The notes under the pieces are model-generated. The model was not told the origin of the DNA and ran no database searches. It saw nothing but the letters and a program-made list of their open reading frames with translations. From an uncultured Sterolibacterium sp. (lineage in GTDB: Bacteria > Pseudomonadota > Gammaproteobacteria > Burkholderiales > Rhodocyclaceae), in contig CAILCO010000109.1 of NCBI GenBank assembly GCA_903832735.1, positions 1 through 56,018 of the forward strand: 56,018 nt of DNA, given 5' to 3'. Positions 9,249 through 19,947 of the stretch are shown here, piece after piece. The translations under genes were made by a program, and so were the position numbers. Numbering within the stretch: the first letter of the stretch is position 1; each line of letters opens with the position of its first letter.

Positions 9249-10667
9249 TCACAGCATCTTGCCCGGGTTCATCAGGCCGGCGGGATCGAGCATTTGCTTC
9301 ACTCCGCGCAGCAAATCCATCTCCACGGCGCTCTTGTAACGCAGGATCTCAGCGCGCTTCAACTGGCCCAGACCATGCTCGGCGGAAATGCTGCCGGAGA
9401 GTTCGTCGGCCAGGTCATGGACGATCAGGTTGACCGCCTCGGTCTGCGCCAGAAAATCTGCATTGGCCAGCGCCGCCGGCTTGGACAGGTTGTAGTGCAA
9501 ATTGCCGTCGCCGATATGGCCGAAGCAGACGATGCGCACGCCGGGGAAGCGCAGCAGCAGCGCCTCATCGGCGCGGGCGATGAACTCGGCGATGGAGGAA
9601 ACCGGCACGCTGATGTCGTGCTTGATGCTGATGCCTTCGATCTTCTGCGCTTCCGAAATATTCTCGCGCAACTGCCACAGCGCGGCGGCCTGAGCCTGGC
9701 TCTGCGCGATGGCGGCATCCACCACCCTGCCGGCTTCGATCTCCTCGGCGAGCAGGGTTTCCAGGGCGGCATCGAGGTCGAAACCGGCGAGCGTGTCGGA
9801 AAGTTCCACCAGCGCCTGCCAGGCGTGAACCCCGGTGAGCGGATCGCGGCTGCCGGGGATATGCCGGACGACCAGTTCCAGGGCCGTGCGGCCGATGATC
9901 TCGAAGGCGGAGATGCGCTCGCCGCAACGTCCGCGCAAACGCCCGAGCAGCGCCACCGCGGCGGCCGGGTCCGGCACCGCGACCCAGGCCGTGGCGTGGG
10001 TGACGGGCTGTGGAAACAGCTTGAGCACGGCGCAGGTGATCAAACCCAGCGTGCCCTCGGCACCGATGAACAGATGCTTCAGATCGTAACCGGTGTTGTC
10101 CTTGCGCAAGCCGCGCAGACCGTTCCAGATGCGGCCATCGGCGAGCACCACTTCCAGGCCCAGGGTCAGCTCGCGCATGTTGCCGTAGCGCAGCACCTGG
10201 ACGCCGCCGGCGTTGGTGGACAGATTGCCGCCTATGGTCGCCGAGCCTTCGGCGGCGAGCGAAAGCGGAAACAGCCGGCCGGCTGCGGCGGCGGCCTCCT
10301 GCACCTGTTGCAGAATGCAGCCGGCCTCGACGGTGATGGTGTTGTTGTCGAGATCGAGGGCGCGGATCTTGTTCAGCCGGGCCAGGCTGACCAGCACCTC
10401 GCCGCGCGGACAGGCGGCCGGCCCGAGCGGCGTAGCGCCCCCGACCAGACCGGTGTTGCCGCCTTGCGGCACCAGCGCCACGCCCGCCGCGGCACAGCAG
10501 GCGACGACGCGCGCCGCTTCAGCGCTGCTGCCCGGCCGCACCACGCAAAGCGCCGCGCCCCGATAGCGGCCGCGCCAGTCGCAAAGATAGGGCGCCATCT
10601 CGGCCTCGGCCGTGAGCACCTGGGTGCTGCCGACGATGGCGGCCAGGCAGGCTTGTAGCGCCGTCAT
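9249..10667 (-). CDS. FAD-linked D-2-hydroxyacid dehydrogenase (GlcD/D2HGDH-type)
   Basis: 472 residues. The N-terminal PCMH-type FAD-binding domain shows VRPGSSAEAARVV, the PP-loop-like PQGGNTGLVGGATP, and GNLSTNAGGVQVLRYGNMRELTLGLEVVL. The C-terminal FAD-oxidase domain ends in GSISAEHGLGQLKR and MLDPAGLMNPGKML, the signature of the glycolate oxidase GlcD / D-lactate / D-2-hydroxyglutarate dehydrogenase family. These enzymes oxidise a D-2-hydroxyacid to the 2-oxoacid and pass electrons to a quinone or flavoprotein. There are no GlcE/GlcF genes beside it, so a single-subunit enzyme is more likely. The start abuts the rimO stop with no gap, indicating co-transcription with rimO. The exact substrate cannot be read from the sequence. 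Confidence 0.87.
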   Translation of the reverse strand: MTALQACLAAIVGSTQVLTAEAEMAPYLCDWRGRYRGAALCVVRPGSSAEAARVVACCAAAGVALVPQGGNTGLVGGATPLGPAACPRGEVLVSLARLNKIRALDLDNNTITVEAGCILQQVQEAAAAAGRLFPLSLAAEGSATIGGNLSTNAGGVQVLRYGNMRELTLGLEVVLADGRIWNGLRGLRKDNTGYDLKHLFIGAEGTLGLITCAVLKLFPQPVTHATAWVAVPDPAAAVALLGRLRGRCGERISAFEIIGRTALELVVRHIPGSRDPLTGVHAWQALVELSDTLAGFDLDAALETLLAEEIEAGRVVDAAIAQSQAQAAALWQLRENISEAQKIEGISIKHDISVPVSSIAEFIARADEALLLRFPGVRIVCFGHIGDGNLHYNLSKPAALANADFLAQTEAVNLIVHDLADELSGSISAEHGLGQLKRAEILRYKSAVEMDLLRGVKQMLDPAGLMNPGKML

Positions 10668-11990
10668 TCAAACCTCCAGTTCGGCGTAGAGGTCATGCAC
10701 GTCGCAGTCGGTGACGGTGACCCGGGCGAACTCGCCGACCTGTAGTTCCTGGCCGTCGGTGATATAGACCAGGCCGTCGATCTCCGGCGCGTCGCCCTGG
10801 CTCCGGGCCACCGCGCCCTCCTCATCGACCTCGTCCACCAGCACCTCGATGGTCCGGCCGATCTTGGCTTCGAGGCGGCGGGTGCTGATGTCCTCCTGGA
10901 ATTCCATCAGCAGGCGCCGGCGTTCCTCGCGCACCTCCTGCGGCAAAGCGCCGGGCAGAGCGTTGGCCGCGGCGCCGTCTACCGGCGAATAGGCGAAGAC
11001 GCCGACCCGGTCGAGTTCCGCCGCTTCGAGGAATTGCAGCAGTTCCTCGAACTCGGCTTCGGTCTCGCCGGGAAAGCCGGTGATGAAGGTGCTGCGGATG
11101 GTGATCTCCGGACAGACGGCGCGCCAGGCCCTGATCCGTTCGAGGTTGTTCTCGCTGCTCGCGGGACGCTGCATCAGCTTGAGGATGCGCGGGCTGGCAT
11201 GCTGGAAGGGCACGTCGAGGTAGGGCAGGATCTTGCCCTCGGCCATCAGCGGGATCAGGCTATCGACGCTGGGGTAGGGATAGACGTAGTGCAGCCGCAC
11301 CCAGACGTCGAGTTCGCCGAGCGCCTGGCAGAGCTCGAACAGCCGGGTCTTCACCGGCCGGCCGTTCCAGAAGCCGCTGCGGTATTTGACATCGACGCCG
11401 TAGGCGCTGGTGTCCTGGGAAATCACCAGGAGTTCCCTAACGCCGGCATTGACCAGCGCCTCGGCCTCGTTCATCACCTCGCCGATCGATCGGCTGACCA
11501 GGTCGCCGCGCAAGGACGGAATGATGCAGAAAGTGCAGCGGTGGTTGCAACCCTCGGAAATCTTCAGGTAGGCATAGTGCTGCGGGGTCAGGCGAACCCC
11601 CTGGGGAGGCACCAGATCGACGAACGGGTCGTGGCTGGGGGGAAGGTATGCATGCACCGCCGCCATCACCTCCTGGGCCGCATGCGGGCCGGTCACGGCA
11701 AGCACTTTCGGATGGGTCTGGCGGACGATATCGCCCTTCGCGCCCAGGCAGCCGGTGACGATCACGCGGCCGTTTTCGGCCAGCGCCTCGCCGATCGCAT
11801 CGAGCGATTCCTCGACCGCGGCATCGATGAAGCCGCAAGTATTGACCACGACCAGATCGGCGCCCTGGTAGGAGCCGGAAATGGCATAGCCTTCGCTCTT
11901 CAGCCGGGTCAGGATCTGTTCGGAATCGACGGTGGCCTTGGGGCAGCCGAGCGAGACGAAGCCGACGGTGGGAATCTTGCTCTTCTTCAT
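10668..11990 (-). CDS. rimO: Ribosomal protein S12 methylthiotransferase RimO
   Basis: 440 residues. The UPF0004 domain carries the second Fe-S cluster cysteines Cys16 (SLGCPK), Cys52 (NTCGF) and Cys81 (TGCLGAK). The radical SAM domain has CxxxCxxC at Cys148, Cys152 and Cys155 ([16 protein letters not shown]), and the C-terminal TRAM domain ends around residue 438. [16 protein letters not shown] and the [12 protein letters not shown] context separate RimO from the tRNA enzyme MiaB. The reaction is beta-methylthiolation of an Asp in ribosomal protein S12 using two SAM. The gene precedes the FAD-linked oxidase with no spacing. Confidence 0.96.
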   Translation of the reverse strand: MKKSKIPTVGFVSLGCPKATVDSEQILTRLKSEGYAISGSYQGADLVVVNTCGFIDAAVEESLDAIGEALAENGRVIVTGCLGAKGDIVRQTHPKVLAVTGPHAAQEVMAAVHAYLPPSHDPFVDLVPPQGVRLTPQHYAYLKISEGCNHRCTFCIIPSLRGDLVSRSIGEVMNEAEALVNAGVRELLVISQDTSAYGVDVKYRSGFWNGRPVKTRLFELCQALGELDVWVRLHYVYPYPSVDSLIPLMAEGKILPYLDVPFQHASPRILKLMQRPASSENNLERIRAWRAVCPEITIRSTFITGFPGETEAEFEELLQFLEAAELDRVGVFAYSPVDGAAANALPGALPQEVREERRRLLMEFQEDISTRRLEAKIGRTIEVLVDEVDEEGAVARSQGDAPEIDGLVYITDGQELQVGEFARVTVTDCDVHDLYAELEV

Positions 11991-12069
11991 GGGATGGCGG
12001 TCCTCGGACCTGATGGGGACTTCGCATTATCCCCGGTATTCCGCTCCAAGGGTTTCACTGCCGCCGCCC

Positions 12070-12957
12070 TCAGGCGCGCAACGCGTCGGTCAGCGAGGCC
12101 ACTTCCGCCGCCGATTCCTCGAGGATGGCGGAGAGGCTGTTCTCGTCGAAGGCGAACTCGATCTGCGCTGCCACGCCCTCCCGTCCCTGGCCGGCCAGTT
12201 GCGCCAGCGGCGACTCCAGCGGCGCCAGTTGGTCGGCCAGGAGCAGGGTATCGGCGAGGCTTTGCGGCGGCAGCCCGAGATAGCCCGCCCACAGGCCTTC
12301 GATCGCCTCCCGCACAGCGGCCGGGACGCCGAGCCGGCCGAGCAGGACGCGGCCGATCAGGGCGGCACCGCCTTCATCCCAGGCGATCAGGCTGCCGTGC
12401 GCGCCTTCGAGCAGGCCGGGATAATCCGCGGCACGCGCAATCAGATAGAAGCCGCCGACCTCATGAATGATCCCGGCGAAGAACGCGGTATCCGGATCGA
12501 CATGGGTCACCCGGCGCGCGATGACCTGAGCCAGTGCCGCGACATGGGCGGTGTGCTGCCACAGGCGCTGGGCGATCTGCCGATGCGCAAGCTTGCCGGC
12601 CATGTCCTCCATCTGCCGCACCACCACGGCCGCAGCGAGCACTCTCAGGGTATTCAGGCCGAGCCGTGACACGGCGCTCTTGATATCGGCTACGGCCCGG
12701 CCGGAACGGTTGTAGACCACCGAATTGGCCACGGCCACGACCCGCGCCGCGAGCAGCGGATCGGCCTGAACCAGCCTGGCCAGGCGGTCCAGCGAGCAGG
12801 CCGGATCGTCTACCAGCGCCTGCACCTTGAACGCCATTTCCGTGGTCGTCGGGAAAACCAGCTCGTCCCGGGCCGCCGCCCCGGCGATGCGCGTCAGTAT
12901 CGCAGGCAGATCCACGAGGTCATCCTCCGGGGTAAGCGTCCATGCACTCAAACTCAT
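12070..12957 (-). CDS. HDOD-domain protein
   Basis: 295 residues almost entirely made of an HDOD fold: LPAILTRIAG, then VQALVDDPACSLDRLARLVQ, then ADPLLAARVVAVANSVVYNR, IKSAVSRLGLNTLRVLA, and the HD-like helix HTAHVAALAQVIAR ... DTAFFAGIIHEVGGFYL. HDOD proteins are usually non-catalytic relatives of HD phosphohydrolases found in signalling. It starts directly at the end of cheD (TGAATG), so it is the last gene of the cheR-cheB-cheD operon and probably an output or scaffold protein of the chemosensory system (inference). Confidence 0.86.
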   Translation of the reverse strand: MSLSAWTLTPEDDLVDLPAILTRIAGAAARDELVFPTTTEMAFKVQALVDDPACSLDRLARLVQADPLLAARVVAVANSVVYNRSGRAVADIKSAVSRLGLNTLRVLAAAVVVRQMEDMAGKLAHRQIAQRLWQHTAHVAALAQVIARRVTHVDPDTAFFAGIIHEVGGFYLIARAADYPGLLEGAHGSLIAWDEGGAALIGRVLLGRLGVPAAVREAIEGLWAGYLGLPPQSLADTLLLADQLAPLESPLAQLAGQGREGVAAQIEFAFDENSLSAILEESAAEVASLTDALRA

Positions 12958-13548
12958 TCAAAACAGTTCGATCTTCTGCTCGCCGCCCGGCGCCCGCGGC
13001 CTGATCAGCGACTGTTCGTAGTCGCGCTCGGCGGCGACCACCTCCTGCACGCCGGGCTGGGTGATCGCCAGACGGCGACAGAAAGCGTCGCCGCCATCGG
13101 GCGTGAAGATCACCTTGCGCGACCAGGATCCGCCGAAATCCTGGGCGGTCAGCGGTATGCCCTCGCGCTCCAGCCATTCTTTGGCGAACTCGGCGTTGCG
13201 CTGGCCGATGGCCATCAGGATCGAGGTCACGATGGTGCCACCGCCGAAGGCCTTGGCGACCAGGCGACTCTTCGCCGCGCCCTGGTTGAGCATGGTGTTC
13301 AGGAGCACTTCCATCGAATAGTCGCCGGCCAGGATGACGTCGGTGTCGTCGCCGGACGACTTGGCGCGACTGGGCAGCAGGAAGTGATTCATCCCGGCCA
13401 GACGCAGCTTCGGATCGTAGAGGCAGACCGCGACGCAGGAACCCAGGAGCGTGGTGATCGGCCGAGTCTTCTCGACCGCCCAGCCGCCCGGGTTGATGTT
13501 CCGGGCGCGGCGTTCGAGTTCCTTGGGGTCGTGATCTATGGTCGACAT
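12958..13548 (-). CDS. cheD: Chemoreceptor glutamine deamidase CheD
   Basis: 196 residues. The catalytic Cys38 lies in TLLGSCVAVCLYD and His55 in AGMNHFLLP; FGGGTIV and NAEFAKEWLEREGI are family features. CheD deamidates (and can de-methylate) glutamines on receptor signalling helices and in some bacteria also binds the CheY phosphatase CheC. It lies between cheB (10-bp gap) and the HDOD gene (no gap). The C-terminus ends QKIELF, and the last four residues also end the MCP/CheZ-like protein encoded at 26231-27499, which may be a shared docking tail. The Shine-Dalgarno is weak, consistent with coupled translation from cheB. Confidence 0.95.
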   Translation of the reverse strand: MSTIDHDPKELERRARNINPGGWAVEKTRPITTLLGSCVAVCLYDPKLRLAGMNHFLLPSRAKSSGDDTDVILAGDYSMEVLLNTMLNQGAAKSRLVAKAFGGGTIVTSILMAIGQRNAEFAKEWLEREGIPLTAQDFGGSWSRKVIFTPDGGDAFCRRLAITQPGVQEVVAAERDYEQSLIRPRAPGGEQKIELF

Positions 13549-13558
13549 CGGCGGCGGG

Positions 13559-14164
<606 letters not shown>

Positions 14165-14167
14165 TCA

Positions 14168-14302
14168 CATCCCACAGGGGCTTTCTTCGGTCGAAGGGCG
14201 CGGCGATCCACCCCAGCGCCGTCATCGCGAGCCCCAATGGGGCGTGGCGATCCATTGTGGCTAGACCCAAGAACTGGATTGCTTCGCTGCGCTCGCAATG
14301 AC
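14168..14302. repeat. Dispersed REP-like element, copy 1
   Basis: Non-coding stretch between cheR and cheB built from two modules. The first runs from a TTCTTCGGTCG motif to GCGAGCCCC..GGGGCGTGGCGATCCA. The second, CTGGATTGCTTCGCTGCGCT then CGCAATGA, belongs to the widespread class of small palindromic repeats of the GATTGC...GCAATGAC type. Both modules recur at 39129-39260 on the opposite strand but in the other order. It separates cheB from cheR, which are otherwise in one operon. Confidence 0.75.
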
Positions 14303-15127
14303 TCATTCAAAGGGCAACTGGTAGATGGTCGGCTTCACGGCGCGCAGCGACTCGGTGAGGTTGTTGAGGCTCTCCGAATGGCCGACGATGAAATAACCGC
14401 CGGGGTGCAGATGCTCGACCAGGCGCGCGACGACCTGGCGCTTGGTTTCGGCCTCGAAATAGATCATCACGTTGCGCAGGAAGATCACCTGAAACTTGCC
14501 CTGAGCCGGCAGAGTCCGGTTCAGGTTGACCTGCAGAAAGTGCGTGTGGCGCCGGATCTCGGGCGCGATCATGAAACTGCCCTCCTGGCTGTTCACGCCC
14601 TTCAGGCAATATTTGCGCAGATAGGCCGGGGGCAGGCCGCGCGTCCGGTCGAGCCAGTACTGGCCGCGTTCGGCGGTGGCCAGGACGCTGCTGGAGATGT
14701 CCGAGCCGGTAACGCTCCAGGGCGCATCCAGGCCCAGGGCGTCGGCCAGGACGAAGGCGATGGTGTAGATTTCCTCGCCCGTCGATGAGGCCGCGGACCA
14801 GACGTTGAAAGGACTGCCCGGCGGATGCTCGGCGAGGATGGTCTTGGCAAGAAATTCGAAATGCGCTTCTTCGCGGAAGAAGTAGGTCTCGTTGGTGGTC
14901 AACAGATCGACCATGGTCTGCAGTTCGTCGGCCTCGCTGCCGCTGGCCAGCAACTGATAATAGTCCTTGAATCCCGGCAGTCCGAAATGCTTCAGGCGCC
15001 GCCCGAGGCGACCGACCAGGAGCGCCTTCTTGGTGTCGGGCAGGCTGATCCCGGCGATCCTGAAGATCAGCTTCTGGAACTGCGCGAACTCGGCGTTGCT
15101 GATTTCGGGATGATCCAGGACGGCCAT
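14303..15127 (-). CDS. cheR: Chemotaxis methyltransferase CheR
   Basis: 274 residues. The N-terminal helical domain (EISNAEFAQFQKLIFRIAGI ... LVGRLGRRLKHFG) is followed by the SAM-binding methyltransferase domain with TTNETYFFRE, VWSAASSTGEEIYTIA (SAM-binding glycines replaced by the usual CheR variant), GSDISSSVLATAERG and the catalytic-region VIFLRNVMIYFE. It methylates glutamates on chemoreceptors. It is the first gene of the cheR-cheB-cheD-HDOD operon; the 38-bp element at 15213-15250 lies 86 bp upstream of its start. The receptor at 21790-23439 ends with a pentapeptide suitable for CheR docking. Confidence 0.95.
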   Translation of the reverse strand: MAVLDHPEISNAEFAQFQKLIFRIAGISLPDTKKALLVGRLGRRLKHFGLPGFKDYYQLLASGSEADELQTMVDLLTTNETYFFREEAHFEFLAKTILAEHPPGSPFNVWSAASSTGEEIYTIAFVLADALGLDAPWSVTGSDISSSVLATAERGQYWLDRTRGLPPAYLRKYCLKGVNSQEGSFMIAPEIRRHTHFLQVNLNRTLPAQGKFQVIFLRNVMIYFEAETKRQVVARLVEHLHPGGYFIVGHSESLNNLTESLRAVKPTIYQLPFE

Positions 15128-15212
15128 GTTGGTAAGGGGAAACCGAATCCGGTGAAATTATCCACAATGGCGACTTTAGCTATAATGCCGCACCGTTGCA
15201 TTTCTGACCATA

Positions 15213-15250
15213 CGTGAATTACGCAGCAGACTGCGGCAACTACGTAGTCG
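15213..15250. promoter_or_regulatory. 38-bp conserved element, copy A (between cheR and a FixJ-type regulator)
   Basis: 33 of 38 positions match the element at 27970-28007. It contains the palindrome ACTACGTAGT (15239-15248) and a TTACGCA half-site about 20 bp to its left. TACGTA-type palindromes are common targets of FixJ/StyR-class LuxR regulators, and such a regulator is encoded 19 bp to the right. A TATAAT-like hexamer (15181-15186) lies between the element and cheR. Role inferred from conservation and position only. Confidence 0.7.
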
Positions 15251-15268
15251 AGGACGAATGCCCTAGCG

Positions 15269-15904
15269 ATGACAGCAACGCCAGCCGAACCCGCACCGCC
15301 CACCGTCTATCTGATCGACGACGACCCGGTGATCAGCTTTCTACTGACCGACCTGGTCGAGTCGATCAATCTGCCCTATGCCGTGTTCCATGACGCGGCC
15401 GCCTTTCTCGATCAGGATTTCTCCGTCCTGTCCGGCTGCATCGTCACCGATGTGCGCATGCCGGGGATGAGCGGGCTGGAATTGCAGGACAAGCTGCGGC
15501 AGGCGGAGATCGACCTGCCGATCATCTTCATTTCCAGCTACCCGGAAGTGGCGTCGGTGGTCCGCGCCATGCGCGGCGGCGCACTGGACTTCTTCCAGAA
15601 GCCGTTTTCCACGCAGCAACTGCTCGACCGCATCCAGGATGGCCTGCGCATCAACAGGACGCGCAGCGAAATGCAGGCCAGGAGCCGGGAAGTCGGCGAG
15701 CGCATGGCGCAACTGACGCCGCGCGAGCGGGAGGTGCTGCAGGGAATTTTCGAAGGCAAGCTGACCAAGGTCATCGCCAGCGAAATGGGCATCAGCCAGC
15801 GCACCACCGAAACCTATCGCCATCTGATCATGCAGAAACTGCAAGCCGGTTCGATCGCCGACCTGGTGCGCATGAGCATGGAATTCATGTCCGGAAGAGC
15901 CTAG
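15269..15904 (+). CDS. FixJ-type response regulator diverging from the che operon
   Basis: 211 residues. Receiver with IDDD at about 16-19, phospho-acceptor in [12 protein letters not shown], conserved Ser in [10 protein letters not shown] and Lys in FFQKPFS. The C-terminal LuxR helix-turn-helix is [15 protein letters not shown] ... [19 protein letters not shown]. It has the same architecture as the regulator at 1218-1829 but is clearly a different paralogue. It is transcribed away from cheR with the 38-bp element in between, and its 3' end overlaps the 3' end of the 1348-residue hybrid kinase by 4 bp (tail to tail). Likely partners are that hybrid kinase or the one at 28131-30920 (inference). 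It is the best candidate to bind the 38-bp elements. Confidence 0.9.
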   Translation: MTATPAEPAPPTVYLIDDDPVISFLLTDLVESINLPYAVFHDAAAFLDQDFSVLSGCIVTDVRMPGMSGLELQDKLRQAEIDLPIIFISSYPEVASVVRAMRGGALDFFQKPFSTQQLLDRIQDGLRINRTRSEMQARSREVGERMAQLTPREREVLQGIFEGKLTKVIASEMGISQRTTETYRHLIMQKLQAGSIADLVRMSMEFMSGRA

Positions 15905-18900
15905 CCAGCCTGGCTGCGCCACTCGCGCAACTGGGCCGCGGCGCTCTCGTAGTCGTAGGCTTCGATGCGCGCCAGGAGCGGCCCAGCGGCAACGCCCAGG
16001 ACAGCGGTTAACAGCGCGGCCTGGTCGGCAGCGAGATGGCCGGCGGCGATATCGCCTTGTTCGAGAAGCCGCTCGAGACGCTGGATCACGCCGGCGGCTC
16101 GGCTCAGATCGACTTCCGCCTCGACTGGCGCAAGCGGCAAGACGGTCGCCTGGCGGATGGCGTCGACCAGGCTGCCCAGTTCCTCGACCAGGACCACGCC
16201 CAGCCGGCAGATCTCCGCCGTTTCGCCGGCGCTGCGCAGGGCCGACAGGACGGCGCCGGCCGCTGCCGCGACGGTCACGGCACCGAGCACGCCGGCGGAA
16301 CCGCGCAGGGAATGGGCGATCGGTTCGAGCGCCGCCAGTTCGCCTGTCGCCAAGAATGCCGAGATGCGCGGCCCATAGCCCTGGTTGGCATCGGCAAACA
16401 AGACCAGCAGCTTGGTGTATTTCGTCAGGTCGCCGCGCATCATCGCCACGCCGCTGGCGAGGTTCAGGCCGGGGATGGCGGCCAGACGATGCCATCGCTG
16501 GTCTTCGGCGTCTGCCGGCACCGCCCGCGGCCCGGGCGGCGACTCAAGGCCAGCCGGGCGCGCCTGCGGCAGCCATTTCAGCAGGGCGGCATAAAAGCTG
16601 ACCGGATCCACCGGCTTGGCAATGAAGTCGTTCATGCCGGCCTCTGCGCATTCCTTGCGGTCTTCGTCGAAGGCATTGGCGGTCATGGCCAGTATCGGCG
16701 TCGCCGCGCCGCCGGGCTGGAGGCGAATCCGGCGGGTCGCTTCCAGTCCAGTCATCTGCGGCATCTGCACATCCATCAGGATCAGGTCGTAGGCCGTCCT
16801 GGCCGCCAGGTCCACCGCCTCGCGGCCATTTTCCGCGGTATCGACCTGGAGACCGATGGCGTAGAGCAGTTCCAGCGCCACTTCGCGATTGACCGGGTCG
16901 TCTTCGGCCAGGAGCAGATGTGCGCCGTGACGCAGGCGCAGTTCGGCCTCGGCATCGGCGCTCTGGAAAGTCGCGGCGGCAGGCACGATGCCATGGCCGC
17001 GTTGCAACCGGACGGTAAACCAGAAGCGGCTGCCTCGTCCCGGCGCGCTAACCACACCTGTCGTGCCGCCCATCATTTCCGCCAGATGCCGGGTGATCGC
17101 CAGGCCCAGGCCGGTGCCGCCGTAGTGGCGCGTGGTCGAGGTATCCGCCTGGACGAAGGGCTGGAACAGGCCGGACAACTGTGCCGCGGAAATGCCGATG
17201 CCGCTATCCTCGACCTCGAAGAGGATCTGCAAATCGTTGACCTCGTCGGCCTCATCCGCCTCCGCCACAATCCGGGCGCGCGATGTGATGCCGCCGTGCT
17301 CGGTGAATTTCACGGCATTGCCGGCCAGGTTGAACAACGCCTGGCGCAGCCGGGTCGGGTCGCCGCGCAGCCAGAGCGGCACATCGCCGCCGTCGACCTG
17401 CAAGGCCAGCCCCTTGGCGCGGGCCTGTTCGGCGATCAGGGAGCGGGTGTGATCGAGTATCGTCGCCAGCGAAAAGTCAGTGTGCTCCAGGACCAGCTTG
17501 CCGGTCTCGATCTTCGACAGATCGAGGATGTCGTTGATGATCGAGAGCAGGTGCGCCGCGGCGCCGGCGATCTTGTCCAGCTTGTCCTGCTGTTCCGGCG
17601 TCGGCCGGGCGCGGCGCAGCAGATAGGTCAGACCGATGATGGCGTTCATCGGCGTGCGGATTTCGTGGCTCATGGTCGCCAGGAAGGCGCTCTTGGCCCG
17701 ATTGGCTTCCTGCGCCTGCTCCCGGGCGCGCTTCAGTTCGTCGATGTCGAAGGCCATGACGAAGAAGCCGGCCACCTCGTCGCCGTCGCGATCCGGGACG
17801 AAATGAACCTGCCGCCAGCGCACGATGCCGGGAGATTTCGGCAAGGGAAAGGCCCGTTCGAAGCACTGCGCTTCTCCGCGCAACGCGCCCTCGAGCATCG
17901 GCCGGCTCTGCTCGTAGACCTCCTCGCCGAGCACCTCGCGATAATGCCGGCCCTCGATCTGGGCCGGACTCACACCCATCCCTTCCTGATAGGCCGGATT
18001 GGCGAAGCGGTTGATCAATTCCCGGTCCCAATAGCCGACCGCGCCGGGAATGCCGTTCATGATCACGTTCAGATTGCGTTCCCGCGTCGCCAGGAGGCCG
18101 GTTCGCAGATCGACCAGATCCTCCAGGTGATGCCGGTAGCGATCCAGTTCATCGGCGATCTGCTTCTTTGCCGTGATGTCCTCCTTGACCGCGACATAGT
18201 GGCTGATCCGGCCATCGTCCTGGCGGATCGGCGTGATCCGCGCGAACTCGATATATTCGCTGCCGTCACGGCGCCGGTTGACGATTTCGCCCTTCCACGG
18301 CAGACCCTCGGCCAGTGCCTGCCACATCGCGGCATAGGTTTCCGGCGGCGTTTTGCCCGACTTGAGAATGCGCGGATTCTGGCCGATCGCTTCGACGCGC
18401 GAGTAACCGGTGTTGGCGACGAAGGCTTCGTTCACATATTCGATCCGTCCTTCGAGATCGGTGATGACGATACTCTCCGGGCTTTGCTCCACCGCCAGGG
18501 AAAGCTTGACCAGCGACGCCTCGGCACTCCTCTGTTCGGTGACGTCGCGGGAGATGCCGAACATCCCGACCACCTTGCCGTCGACGTCGTGCAGCGGCCC
18601 CCGGGTGATATGCAAGACGCGCAAGCCATGGACGGTGGTCAGGGTTTCCTCGCAGATCATCAGGCGATTGGCGGCCATCACCTCGCGATCGACGGCCATC
18701 AGCCGATCCGCCTCGTCGGCGGGGAAAAGGGCCCGGCAATCCTGCCCCAGCACTTCCTCCAGGGTCTTGCCTATTCTCAAGCAGGCGGTTCGGTTGTAGA
18801 GCAGATGGCGGCCTTGTGCATCCTTGGCGAAGATGGCGTCGTCCGAGCCTTCGGTCAGGGCGTGGAGCAATTCCAAAGTCCGCAGTTTCTCGGCCTGGAG

Positions 18901-19947
18901 CTCGTGTTCGCGCCGCGCCAGTTCCAGGTGCCGGCGCTGGCGCAGGACGATGTGTCCGGCGATGCCCAGGCAGAGCGTCAGCAAGCCCGCCAGACTGATC
19001 GCCAGGCTGTCGCGCAGGGCGTTGCCGTAGACCTCCGAACGATCGATCTTGGCCAGCAGGAACCAGTCGCTGCCAGGCACGGCGAAGGCTACACCGAGCG
19101 TCGGCACGGCGCGGTAATCCAGCCCTCTGAGCACCGATCCGGGTTCAAATTTTCCCTGCAGCACCCGGGCGAAGAGCAGGGTTTCCGAGTCCAGCGCGAT
19201 GCGCTGGCCCGGTTCCGGAGCGGTGCCCAGGCGCAGCGGATTGAGGACCTGCACCGCGTCGCCGTCGCGGCGGAAGAGCAGCGTTTCGGCACTGGCGCTG
19301 GGCACCGGCCAGTCGCGCAACAGGGGGAAAAGTTTTTGCCCGGTATCGACGCGCAGGATCACGAAAGCGCCGGGCCGCCCGCGTGCCGTCTGCAGCCGGG
19401 CAACAGAGTCGAAGCGCATGTAGCCATGTTCGTCGCGGTACGCTGGCAACTGCTGCTGAACCAGGCCCGCGCGCATCTGGCGCAACAGGGCACGCAGCGT
19501 CGGCTCGTCTGCCGCCGGCCGGCCGGCGGAATCCCAGAGTTGTTCGCTGTTCTCGTCGAACAGCAGGATGCCCTGATAATGCTGCGCCGTGCGGAAGCGC
19601 TCGAGGCGCTCTAACAGCCGGTCACGACTGGCCGGGTCACCGTGATCGCGCCAGCGGCGATAGCGTTCGGCAAGCGGACCGCTGCTCTCGTAGTAGGCTA
19701 CGTCGTCCTGCCTCTCGCTGAGCCAGTCGGCGATCGCCCGCGACTTCGCTTCCGCGACCGACTGCAGGCGGACGATTTCCGTATTCTGCTGGTGGGCAAT
19801 GTTGTAGAACACCGCCCCCGCGGTCAGGGCAATGACCAGTACGGCCGCCAGGATCAGAAACGGGAGGCTGGCGCGGCTCCAGCGGCCAAGGCCAGGGCCA
19901 GGAGCCGGTTGCGCTTTCACGGCGGTTGTGCGACCGGGCATGGTCAA
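15901..19947 (-). CDS. Hybrid sensor kinase: periplasmic domain, 3 PAS, HisKA-HATPase, REC, Hpt
   Basis: 1348 residues. Membrane segment about 28-50; a periplasmic domain of about 260 residues, probably Cache-like; second membrane segment about 313-335. PAS domains lie at about 358-475, 480-595 and 622-740. The HisKA H-box [15 protein letters not shown] has His761; the ATPase has DSGIGI and GGTGLGLAI (943-951). The receiver has Asp1059 ([13 protein letters not shown]), and the C-terminal Hpt domain carries His1212 ([12 protein letters not shown]). This is a complete phosphorelay in one chain, whose output regulator should be a separate receiver protein such as the FixJ-type product of the convergent gene. 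The start overlaps the HD-GYP gene stop by 4 bp, tying it to the che operon. Confidence 0.93.
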   Translation of the reverse strand: MTMPGRTTAVKAQPAPGPGLGRWSRASLPFLILAAVLVIALTAGAVFYNIAHQQNTEIVRLQSVAEAKSRAIADWLSERQDDVAYYESSGPLAERYRRWRDHGDPASRDRLLERLERFRTAQHYQGILLFDENSEQLWDSAGRPAADEPTLRALLRQMRAGLVQQQLPAYRDEHGYMRFDSVARLQTARGRPGAFVILRVDTGQKLFPLLRDWPVPSASAETLLFRRDGDAVQVLNPLRLGTAPEPGQRIALDSETLLFARVLQGKFEPGSVLRGLDYRAVPTLGVAFAVPGSDWFLLAKIDRSEVYGNALRDSLAISLAGLLTLCLGIAGHIVLRQRRHLELARREHELQAEKLRTLELLHALTEGSDDAIFAKDAQGRHLLYNRTACLRIGKTLEEVLGQDCRALFPADEADRLMAVDREVMAANRLMICEETLTTVHGLRVLHITRGPLHDVDGKVVGMFGISRDVTEQRSAEASLVKLSLAVEQSPESIVITDLEGRIEYVNEAFVANTGYSRVEAIGQNPRILKSGKTPPETYAAMWQALAEGLPWKGEIVNRRRDGSEYIEFARITPIRQDDGRISHYVAVKEDITAKKQIADELDRYRHHLEDLVDLRTGLLATRERNLNVIMNGIPGAVGYWDRELINRFANPAYQEGMGVSPAQIEGRHYREVLGEEVYEQSRPMLEGALRGEAQCFERAFPLPKSPGIVRWRQVHFVPDRDGDEVAGFFVMAFDIDELKRAREQAQEANRAKSAFLATMSHEIRTPMNAIIGLTYLLRRARPTPEQQDKLDKIAGAAAHLLSIINDILDLSKIETGKLVLEHTDFSLATILDHTRSLIAEQARAKGLALQVDGGDVPLWLRGDPTRLRQALFNLAGNAVKFTEHGGITSRARIVAEADEADEVNDLQILFEVEDSGIGISAAQLSGLFQPFVQADTSTTRHYGGTGLGLAITRHLAEMMGGTTGVVSAPGRGSRFWFTVRLQRGHGIVPAAATFQSADAEAELRLRHGAHLLLAEDDPVNREVALELLYAIGLQVDTAENGREAVDLAARTAYDLILMDVQMPQMTGLEATRRIRLQPGGAATPILAMTANAFDEDRKECAEAGMNDFIAKPVDPVSFYAALLKWLPQARPAGLESPPGPRAVPADAEDQRWHRLAAIPGLNLASGVAMMRGDLTKYTKLLVLFADANQGYGPRISAFLATGELAALEPIAHSLRGSAGVLGAVTVAAAAGAVLSALRSAGETAEICRLGVVLVEELGSLVDAIRQATVLPLAPVEAEVDLSRAAGVIQRLERLLEQGDIAAGHLAADQAALLTAVLGVAAGPLLARIEAYDYESAAAQLREWRSQAG

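Noticed and set aside
9294-10658. 454-codon plus-strand frame opposite the FAD oxidase
   Set aside because: Shadow frame rich in Gly/Gln/His/Arg; the minus-strand frame has all FAD-oxidase motifs.
14165-14302. Lost CheB receiver coding sequence
   Set aside because: All three minus-strand frames are unlike a receiver; the stretch is fully explained by the dispersed repeat.
16036-19614. 1192-codon plus-strand frame opposite the hybrid kinase
   Set aside because: It is the antisense of a clear multidomain kinase; high GC makes long shadow frames common. Its translation has no domain-like order.
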